Below, one piece after another: positions 1-6,498 of a DNA stretch of 45,348 nucleotides. Source of the DNA: Muribaculaceae bacterium. Its GTDB lineage: Bacteria > Bacteroidota > Bacteroidia > Bacteroidales > Muribaculaceae. The stretch is taken from assembly GCA_022484565.1 (NCBI GenBank), contig JAKVKZ010000019.1, forward strand, positions 1 to 45,348, written 5' to 3'. Every line of letters begins with the position of its first letter. Positions within the stretch are counted from its first letter, which is position 1. The notes below the pieces were generated by a model. It did not search any database, was not told where the DNA came from, and saw only the letters and a program-made list of their open reading frames with translations. The position numbers were made by a program, and so were the translations under genes.

Positions 1-196
1 ATTGTCAATTAGTTAAAGGCCCAAAACTGTCCCACGCCTTTGCCCCATGTCCCACATATTTTCATGCTGTCCAGCCCTTCACAATAGTACTGAAAAGTAT
101 AGTGAAAAAATTTGTGGGACACTTTCAGAACAATTCTGATTGTCAATTAGTTAAAGGCCCAAAACTGTCCCACGCCTTTGCCCCATGTCCCATTTG
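1..196 (+). repeat. 138-bp tandem repeat array A (partial, continues off the left edge)
   Basis: The motif ATTGTCAATTAG starts at 1 and again at 139, so the period is exactly 138 bp; similarity fades after about 196. Each unit carries TGTCCCAC and TGGGACA words in opposite orientations. The same repeat, inverted relative to this one, forms array B near 22.8 kb. The period is a multiple of three, so a reading frame (residues like KFVGHFQNNSDCQ) stays open through the units. I regard it as an intergenic DNA repeat rather than a gene, because the equivalent frame in array B is broken by a stop and no promoter is evident. Confidence 0.85.
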
Positions 197-267
197 CAAA
201 AATCACGTTCCAGTTAATGATTCATATTTGGCACCATCACAATGGGATATAGTAAAAAATGACCCAA

Positions 268-302
268 TTGCATTCCTTTCTCCAAAATTATTCTTAACTT
301 CG
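268..302 (+). promoter_or_regulatory. possible promoter of pdxA / inositol-lipid locus
   Basis: TAACTTCG at 295-302 is one base from the Bacteroidetes -7 consensus TAnnTTTG. TTG at 268-270 lies 24 bp upstream, longer than the usual 19-21 bp. It is the best candidate between repeat array A and the pdxA start at 389, but it is weak. Confidence 0.3.
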
Positions 303-388
303 CAAAATATTATATAATGGCGTGTCGTGCGCTTTCATGATTTTTTCTCGAAATCGCTCAATGCGTCAATTTAATTATTTGATTTATA

Positions 389-1507
389 ATGGCAAACGAA
401 AAGAAAATACGCGTTGGCATTACCCACGGGGACACCAACGGAATTGGTTTGGAAGTTATTCTGAAAACTCTTGCCAACCCTCAAATGGTTGAGCTTTGCA
501 CACCTGTGCTTTACAGTTCTTCCCGCATCATGACTTATCATCGCAAGGCTATCGAAATGCCTGCTGTGCCTTTCACAAGCGTACGCAGTGCCCAGGATGT
601 CCGCGACGGTGTGAATAATATCGTTGAAATTTTTCCCGATGAGGTAAAAGTTGAAATCGGTACTCCAAGTGAAATTGGTGGACGCGCCGCTTTCATTTCT
701 CTTGAACATGCGGTTGCTGACCTCAAGGCTGGATTAATCGACGTTTTGGTTACTGCTCCCATCAATAAGAGCACTATCCAAAGCGAAGAATTCCAATTTC
801 CGGGACACACTGAATATCTTGAGGCTGCTCTCGGTGATGGCCGTAGTAAGGCTCTGATGATTCTCTTCAATGAATCCATCAAAATAGCTCTTGTCACCAC
901 TCACCTTCCTGTTTCTAAAATAGCTCAGGCTATCACTAAGGAATCGGTTCTTGAAAAGTTGACGATTTTCAATAATTCTCTCCGGCGCGACTTTTTCATC
1001 GAATGTCCTCGCATTGCAGTTCTCGCTCTTAACCCTCATGCGGGCGATGGCGGATTGCTCGGCACTGAGGAGCGCGACATTATCACTCCTGCCATTAAGC
1101 AGGCTAACGATAAGAAGATTGTATGCTTTGGGCCTTATCCTGCCGATGGGTTCTTCGGAAGCCAGCAATACAAGCATTTTGATGGTGTCCTTGCTATGTA
1201 TCACGATCAGGGACTTGCTCCGCTCAAGACTTTGAGCATGGCTTCGGGTGTGAATTTCACTGCCGGACTGCCTTTTGTGCGCACTTCTCCTGACCACGGC
1301 ACTGGTTTCGATATTGCCGGTAAAAACATCGCTGATGAATCTTCTTTCCGCGAAGCCATCTATCAGGCCATCGATATTTTCCGCAACCGCCGCCGTTTCG
1401 ACGAAGCTGCTCAAAATCCTCTTCGCAAACAATATTTCGACCGGAGTAATGATAACGTTGTCCTCGACCTTACAAAAGACGATGACGACGATCCGGCTGC
1501 CAATTAA
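389..1507 (+). CDS. pdxA: 4-hydroxythreonine-4-phosphate dehydrogenase PdxA
   Basis: PdxA oxidises 4-phosphohydroxy-L-threonine with NAD in the DXP-dependent route to pyridoxal phosphate, in the cytosol. Family motifs are clear: THGDTNGIG near residues 12-20, GHTEYL near 139, and three segments that hold the metal-binding histidines in the family: TTHLPV (about 171), NPHAG (about 216) and YHDQG (about 271). SPDHGTGFDIAGK is also present. At 372 aa it is longer than the roughly 330-aa E. coli enzyme; the excess includes an acidic tail, DDDDDPAAN. It begins 17 nt before the nucleotidyltransferase gene, so it is probably cotranscribed with the inositol-lipid genes, although its product has no direct role there. 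ATG start. Confidence 0.95.
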   Translation: MANEKKIRVGITHGDTNGIGLEVILKTLANPQMVELCTPVLYSSSRIMTYHRKAIEMPAVPFTSVRSAQDVRDGVNNIVEIFPDEVKVEIGTPSEIGGRAAFISLEHAVADLKAGLIDVLVTAPINKSTIQSEEFQFPGHTEYLEAALGDGRSKALMILFNESIKIALVTTHLPVSKIAQAITKESVLEKLTIFNNSLRRDFFIECPRIAVLALNPHAGDGGLLGTEERDIITPAIKQANDKKIVCFGPYPADGFFGSQQYKHFDGVLAMYHDQGLAPLKTLSMASGVNFTAGLPFVRTSPDHGTGFDIAGKNIADESSFREAIYQAIDIFRNRRRFDEAAQNPLRKQYFDRSNDNVVLDLTKDDDDDPAAN

Positions 1508-1524
1508 TTCTAAACTCTGTCTTT

Positions 1525-2223
1525 ATGAATTTTGCCATCATAGCAGCAGGCGAAGGCTCACGACTGGTACAGGAAGGCGTGAAAAAGCCGAAGCCTCTCG
1601 TTGAACTTAACGGTGAACCGATGATTGGTCGGCTTATTAGCATTTTCCGTCGCTGCAATGCCACTTCTATTAGCATTATCGTCAATGAGCAGATGACGGA
1701 GGTCCGCGAATATCTCGATTCTCTTATTCTGCCTGTTCCTCTGAAAGTCGTGGTAAAATCCACACCAAGTTCAATGCATAGTTTTTTCGAACTTAGCAAA
1801 GTGATGCGCCCGGGCAAGTTCTGTTTGACTACGGTTGACACCATTTTTCGCGAGAACGACTTTGCACGTTACGTCGCTTCTTTTGAGGCCGATGATGATT
1901 ACGACGGCTTCATGGCTGTAACTCCGTTCATCGAGGACGAAAAACCTCTTTACGTGGATGTGGACGACCATTTTGCTATTAAGGCGTTCCGCGATGAGCC
2001 TTACGAAGGCGCTAAATATATCTCCGGAGGCATCTATGCACTGTCCGAAAAGGCTGTTGCCGTTCTTGACGACTGCATCGTCAGGGGTGTTTCCCGTATG
2101 CGTAATTATCAGCGTGCTCTTATCGAGGCTGGGCTTAAACTTAAAGCCTACCCTATTTTCAAAATAATTGATGTTGACCACGCATCCGATATAGCGACGG
2201 CTGAACAGTTTATCAATAGTTAA
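1525..2223 (+). CDS. nucleotidyltransferase, candidate CTP:inositol-1-phosphate cytidylyltransferase
   Basis: A 232-aa GT-A fold sugar-1-phosphate nucleotidyltransferase. The signature AAGEGSRL at residues 7-14 and KPKPLVEL at about 22-29 bind the NTP; Asp near 105 (TTVDTIF) is the likely metal ligand. The family couples a sugar- or polyol-phosphate to an NTP with release of pyrophosphate. Its place 14 nt before an ATP-grasp gene, and upstream of a CDP-alcohol phosphatidyltransferase and inositol-phosphate synthase, suggests that it activates inositol phosphate as CDP-inositol, as in archaeal di-inositol-phosphate synthesis. The substrate is inference; the fold is secure. It could instead make another NDP-polyol head group. 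Confidence 0.8.
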   Translation: MNFAIIAAGEGSRLVQEGVKKPKPLVELNGEPMIGRLISIFRRCNATSISIIVNEQMTEVREYLDSLILPVPLKVVVKSTPSSMHSFFELSKVMRPGKFCLTTVDTIFRENDFARYVASFEADDDYDGFMAVTPFIEDEKPLYVDVDDHFAIKAFRDEPYEGAKYISGGIYALSEKAVAVLDDCIVRGVSRMRNYQRALIEAGLKLKAYPIFKIIDVDHASDIATAEQFINS

Positions 2224-2237
2224 TTAACAAGTTATTT

Positions 2238-3101
2238 ATGTCAGAAATAAAAATTGCAGGCATCATGCGTGCGGGGGCATATTCGCCTAACCACATCGGT
2301 AACGATGCCGCTATTTTCAATGCTGTGGCCGAGCAACTTCGCAAGCGTGGTTGTATTGTGAACGTTTACAGCGAAGAGCAATTCAATGCCGACAATATCA
2401 GTGAATCCATCATTCTTAATATGTGCCGGGAAATGGAGTCCGTGGCCAAGTTGCAGAAACTTGAGGACGATGGCCGGTTGGTGATTAATTCGGGCTATGG
2501 TATTGAGAACTGTACCCGTGAACGTATGACTCGGATTTTACTGGGAAGCAAGATTCCTTATCCTGAAAGCATAATCGTCAACACTAATGAGGTTGTGAAG
2601 GAAGCTCTAAAAAAGCACGATTTCCAAAGTTGCTGGATTAAGCGCGGAGATTTCCATGCCATGCATAAGGAGGATGTCAGTTATGTCCGCCATCCCGAAG
2701 AAGCGCAGGAGGTTCTGCAGGAATATTTCTATCGTGGAATCAAGCGTGCTGTCATAAGCCGTCACCTTGTCGGCGACCTTGTGAAGTTCTATGGTGTCCG
2801 CGAATCCTCATTTTTCTATTGGTTCTATCCTTTCGATGTGGGACACAGCAAATATGGTTACGAGGCCATTAATGGCAAGTCGCAAGGCATCCAGTTCGAC
2901 CTTAAGGAAATGAAGCGTATATGCCAGCGTGCAAGCGAAGAACTTAACGTTGTGATTTATGGCGGCGACTGCATTATCTCGCCTGAAGGTAAAATCCAGA
3001 TTATCGACTTTAATGATTGGCCTTCTTTTGCTCCTTGCCGTAATGAGGCGGCCCCTTACATAGCTAAAAATATTATCAACACAATAAAAAGCAAAAGCTG
3101 A
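2238..3101 (+). CDS. ATP-grasp-like protein of the inositol-lipid locus
   Basis: A 287-aa protein resembling compact ATP-grasp ligases. Visible features are a lysine in WIKRGDFHAMH (about residue 134), AVISRHLVGDLVKFYGV (the region that usually carries the central strand of the grasp fold), and a C-terminal GGDCII...IIDFNDWPSF in place of the usual metal-binding E-x-N pattern. ATP-grasp enzymes activate a carboxylate by phosphorylation and join it to an amine, or act as kinases. No role in inositol lipids is established to my knowledge. Location between the nucleotidyltransferase and the lipid transferase, with gaps of only 14 and 28 nt, suggests a head-group modification. Fold assignment is moderate and function unknown. 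Confidence 0.65.
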   Translation: MSEIKIAGIMRAGAYSPNHIGNDAAIFNAVAEQLRKRGCIVNVYSEEQFNADNISESIILNMCREMESVAKLQKLEDDGRLVINSGYGIENCTRERMTRILLGSKIPYPESIIVNTNEVVKEALKKHDFQSCWIKRGDFHAMHKEDVSYVRHPEEAQEVLQEYFYRGIKRAVISRHLVGDLVKFYGVRESSFFYWFYPFDVGHSKYGYEAINGKSQGIQFDLKEMKRICQRASEELNVVIYGGDCIISPEGKIQIIDFNDWPSFAPCRNEAAPYIAKNIINTIKSKS

Positions 3102-3129
3102 TTCACTGTTATAGCACAGCACTTATAAT

Positions 3130-4077
3130 ATGAGTAATTTCTCGGAATTTAAACAGAAATACAAGAGTTCCCTCAAATCGATGGACACTGAAGAAACCAT
3201 CGACCTAATGTTTTATAGGCCTATCGGCTATGCATGGGCCACTCTTTGTGCAAAACTTGGTATTGTCCCTAACGTCATAACTATTGCCTCGATATTTCTT
3301 GGCTTTGCTGGTGGCGTACTGTTTTACTATAGCGATATGTGGCTCAATGTGATTGGAATGTTTCTTATCATTTGGGCCAACTCCTTTGATAGTGCCGACG
3401 GTCAATTGGCAAGGCTCACCGGTAATTATTCCCGTCTTGGGCGCATCCTCGATGGTCTTAGCGGTGATTTCTGGTTTTTCGCCATCTACTTTGCAATTTG
3501 TTTCCGCGAGAATGTCACAAGCGCTTTCTTCTCCATGGACGGACATCACTGGATTATCTGGACGGTTGCGATTATTACGGGCATCTGCCACGCAAAGCAG
3601 GCTGCCAGTGCCGATTATTACCGCCAGTTCCATCTATTTTTCCTTAAAGGCAAGGATGGCAGTGAACTCGACAGCGTGGCTCAACTCGACGAACAACTTT
3701 CCGCTCTTTCGTGGAAACATAATTTTTGGAAAAAGATTACTTTATTCTTCTATCGCAACTACACTGCCAATCAGGAGAAAATGACACCTCGTATGCAGCG
3801 CCTTCGTGCTGTGCTGAAAGAACGTTTCGGCGAAGTGGCTTCCGATGAATTTCGCACTGCATTCAGGGCAAGAAGCAAGCCTCTGATGAAGTACACGAAT
3901 ATGCTTTCTTTCAACACTCGAATCATTGCACTGTTTGTGTCGCTGTTCCTCGAGATGCCTTGGCTGTACTTCGCATTTGAACTTACTGTGCTGAATCTTA
4001 TGATGATTTATATGGTTTGCCGTCACGAAATAATGTGTTTACGGTTCACTAAGCAACTTGAAAATGGAGCATATTGA
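3130..4077 (+). CDS. CDP-alcohol phosphatidyltransferase (predicted phosphatidylinositol-phosphate synthase)
   Basis: A 315-aa inner-membrane enzyme of the CDP-alcohol phosphotransferase family. The catalytic signature is visible: D87, D90, G91, A94, R95, G104 and D108. The last acidic residue is shifted: position 112 is Gly and D113 follows, so the spacing is D-x4-D rather than D-x3-D. Hydrophobic segments follow the N-terminal amphipathic region (about 38-80), the motif (about 114-150) and the C-terminus (about 255-305); the middle 170-250 is hydrophilic and longer than in minimal family members. Expected reaction: transfer of inositol phosphate and a diacylglycerol phosphate through a CDP-activated partner. 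The neighbouring Ino1 and nucleotidyltransferase support an inositol product. Confidence 0.85.
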   Translation: MSNFSEFKQKYKSSLKSMDTEETIDLMFYRPIGYAWATLCAKLGIVPNVITIASIFLGFAGGVLFYYSDMWLNVIGMFLIIWANSFDSADGQLARLTGNYSRLGRILDGLSGDFWFFAIYFAICFRENVTSAFFSMDGHHWIIWTVAIITGICHAKQAASADYYRQFHLFFLKGKDGSELDSVAQLDEQLSALSWKHNFWKKITLFFYRNYTANQEKMTPRMQRLRAVLKERFGEVASDEFRTAFRARSKPLMKYTNMLSFNTRIIALFVSLFLEMPWLYFAFELTVLNLMMIYMVCRHEIMCLRFTKQLENGAY

Positions 4078-4777
4078 CATTAAAGGCATAATCTTCGACT
4101 ATGGGGGCACTATCGACACTCATGGCATTCACTGGAGTGAAGTCATTTGGGACGGCTACCAATCGGCGGGAATAAAAGTCACAAAGGATGTTTTCCGTGA
4201 GGCTTATGTTTATGCCGAGCGTGAACTCGCCCGTGTGCGCCACATCATGCCTAAGGACAACTTCCTTGTTCTTCTTCAAAAGAAGATGATGATAGAATTC
4301 GGTTATCTTGCATCAAAAAATATCATCGACCTCGATTTTGTTGACATGTTTGCCCAGCAGGTTGCGCGTTATTGTTATATGCGTGCCCGCAAATCGGTTG
4401 ATGAGGCTCGCCCAGTTCTTGAGGCTTTGTCAAAGCGTTTTCCTATGGTACTAGTCACGAATTTTTATGGAAATGTTGACAGTGTTCTTACCGATTTCAG
4501 CTTGAAGCGCTATTTCATTTCTGTAATTGAAAGTGCAGTTGTGGGCATTCGCAAACCTGACCCGCGCATATTCCAGCTCGGCGTGGATGCATTGCACTTG
4601 CAGCCCGCTGATGTGCTTGTCGTTGGCGACAGCTACCGCAAGGATATCGTTCCAGCTGAATCTATTGGCTGCCACGTACTTTGGCTAAAAGGTAAAGGCT
4701 GGACTGCTGAGGAAGATGCTCAAATGCACCCCTGCATTATCCAAAATCTTAACGAAGTAACCGACTTAGCGTTATGA
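4064..4777 (+). CDS. HAD-family phosphatase, candidate phosphatidylinositol-phosphate phosphatase
   Basis: A HAD hydrolase of 237 aa. Motif I is FDYGGT with nucleophile Asp12, motif II is VTNFYG, motif III lysine is in IRKPDP (about 164) and motif IV is VGDSYRKDI. The Asp usually found two residues after the nucleophile is Gly, as in the FDxGG subgroup. I start at ATG 4064 rather than the in-frame TTG at 4058; it overlaps the phosphatidyltransferase gene by 14 nt, indicating translational coupling. In the inositol-lipid pathway the phosphatidylinositol phosphate made by the synthase must be dephosphorylated, and this gene is the natural candidate. That substrate is inferred from context. Confidence 0.8.
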   Translation: MEHIDIKGIIFDYGGTIDTHGIHWSEVIWDGYQSAGIKVTKDVFREAYVYAERELARVRHIMPKDNFLVLLQKKMMIEFGYLASKNIIDLDFVDMFAQQVARYCYMRARKSVDEARPVLEALSKRFPMVLVTNFYGNVDSVLTDFSLKRYFISVIESAVVGIRKPDPRIFQLGVDALHLQPADVLVVGDSYRKDIVPAESIGCHVLWLKGKGWTAEEDAQMHPCIIQNLNEVTDLAL

Positions 4778-4973
4778 ATTATTAATATTTAATGTCCCAA
4801 AATAGCCTAAATTTATAATAATTTGGCTGAATAATATATGTATTTATAAATATTAACTATTAACTACAAATAAATGGGTAAAATATATTTTATAATTCAA
4901 ATTATTGAAGTACTTTTACCGCGCATTTCCAAGAAATGGAATTACAATAACATTATAATAACTCAATTATTAA

Positions 4974-6290
4974 ATGAACATGAAAAAAATTGATAAGCCG
5001 GAAGGCAAACTCGGTATTTTAGTAGTGGGCATTCATGGTGCCGTATCAACTACTTTCATTGCTGGTACTTTGTTGGCCCGTAAGGGTCTCGGGCAGCCTA
5101 TCGGCTCAATTACACAACTCTCAACAATCAAATTGGGCGAAGGCGCTTCTGCCCGCACTCCAAAAATCAAGGACGTGCTTCCTATAGCTAAGCTTGATGA
5201 TATTGTTTTCGGTGGATGGGACATCTACGAAGAGAGCGCTTATGATGGTGCAATTTATGCCAAAGTCCTTGAAAAGGATATGGTTGATGGCGTTAAGGAC
5301 GAACTTAAAGCTATTAAGCCTTTCAAGGCCGTTTTTGACAATGAATATTGCAAAAACCTTCATGGTCCTTGGACCAAAACCGCTCCCACAAAATGGGACC
5401 TCATGCTCCAAATTAAGGAAGACATCGCTAACTTTAAGAAAGCCAACAATCTTGACCGCGTCGTAGTTATATGGTCTGCTTCTACTGAAGTTTACATCCC
5501 TCGCGACAAGAACGTTCACGAATCTCTCGCTGATTTCCAAAAGGCTATGAAAGAGAATTCTCCTAAGGTTTCTCCTTCCATGCTCTACGCTTATGCAGCT
5601 ATTGACTCTGAAGTGCCTTTCATCAATGGTGCTCCAGCTCTCACAATTGACTTCCCTGCAATGTGGCAACTCGCTGAAGAGAAGTGCGTTCCTATCATGG
5701 GTAAGGACTACAAGACTGGACAAACTCTTATGAAGACCGTTCTTGCTCCTATGTTCCACACTCGTATGCTCGGCCTCGATGGCTGGTTCTCTACCAACAT
5801 CCTCGGCAACCGCGACGGTCTGGTTCTTGATGACCCTGCTTCTTTCAAGACTAAAGAGGTCTCAAAACTTTCCGTTATCGGCACTATCCTCAGAAAAGAC
5901 GAGCATCCTGAACTTTGGGGCGACATCTTCCATAAAGTACGTATCAACTACTACCCTCCGCGTAACGACAACAAGGAAGGTTGGGACAACATCGATATCT
6001 TCGGCTGGATGGGACGTAAAATGCAGATTAAGGTTGACTTCCTCTGTCGCGACTCCATTCTCGCTGCTCCATTGCTTCTCGACCTCACACTCCTTATGGA
6101 CCTTGCTAAACGCTGTAACTTCAAGGGCGTTCAGAGCTGGCTCTCATTCTATTTCAAGAGCCCGATGCACCCTGACGAGAAGAATCCTGTACATGACCTG
6201 TTTGCCCAGAACATCATGCTCCGCAACAAGATGCGCGAAATCATGGGTGAAACTGGCTATGTAAATGATTACGACGAGGCTGAGTATTAA
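4974..6290 (+). CDS. ino1: myo-inositol-3-phosphate synthase (Ino1/MIPS)
   Basis: Converts glucose-6-phosphate to 1D-myo-inositol-3-phosphate using NAD, the committed step of inositol synthesis, in the cytosol. The N-terminal Rossmann segment VVGIHGAVSTT (about 17-27) and the family core RINYYPPRNDNKEGWDNIDIF followed by KVDFLCRDSILAAPLLLDL are clear. At 438 aa it is shorter than the eukaryotic enzymes (over 500 aa) and near other Bacteroidetes members. It lies 196 bp after the HAD gene across an AT-rich gap, so it may have its own promoter. It supplies the substrate for the upstream lipid genes. A strong terminator follows. Confidence 0.93.
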   Translation: MNMKKIDKPEGKLGILVVGIHGAVSTTFIAGTLLARKGLGQPIGSITQLSTIKLGEGASARTPKIKDVLPIAKLDDIVFGGWDIYEESAYDGAIYAKVLEKDMVDGVKDELKAIKPFKAVFDNEYCKNLHGPWTKTAPTKWDLMLQIKEDIANFKKANNLDRVVVIWSASTEVYIPRDKNVHESLADFQKAMKENSPKVSPSMLYAYAAIDSEVPFINGAPALTIDFPAMWQLAEEKCVPIMGKDYKTGQTLMKTVLAPMFHTRMLGLDGWFSTNILGNRDGLVLDDPASFKTKEVSKLSVIGTILRKDEHPELWGDIFHKVRINYYPPRNDNKEGWDNIDIFGWMGRKMQIKVDFLCRDSILAAPLLLDLTLLMDLAKRCNFKGVQSWLSFYFKSPMHPDEKNPVHDLFAQNIMLRNKMREIMGETGYVNDYDEAEY

Positions 6291-6330
6291 AAATCTTCCC
6301 CTCGAAGAAACATTATAGTTCCAAAATTGC

Positions 6331-6365
6331 AAAAAGGCGTACCGCATTTCACGGCACGCCTTTTT
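6331..6365 (+). terminator. intrinsic terminator after ino1
   Basis: AAAAAGGCGT at 6331-6340 pairs with ACGCCTTTTT at 6356-6365, with inner CCG/CGG pairs, and ends in a T-run. It closes the inositol-lipid unit before the lptD promoter. Confidence 0.85.
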
Positions 6366-6444
6366 CCTCATTCCACACCTTGCTCTCCAGCACCCATTTC
6401 ACTATCGTTACATCCCGTGAAATGTAATTAAAAAATGCGTTTAA

Positions 6445-6476
6445 TTTCGTTTTTCCCCGTCATTGCACTATCTTTG
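6445..6476 (+). promoter_or_regulatory. promoter of lptD
   Basis: TTTC at 6445-6448, a 20-bp spacer, then TATCTTTG at 6469-6476, matching the Bacteroidetes consensus TTTG-N20-TAnnTTTG with one mismatch in -33. The -7 box lies inside the longest open frame, which rules out the earliest TTG (6463) as start and supports a start near 6499. Confidence 0.7.
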
Positions 6477-6498
6477 CACCATATTTTGCATAAGAAGG

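Noticed and set aside
734-1432. Long minus-strand frame inside pdxA
   Set aside because: It is antisense to a gene with complete PdxA motifs and has no recognisable family features.
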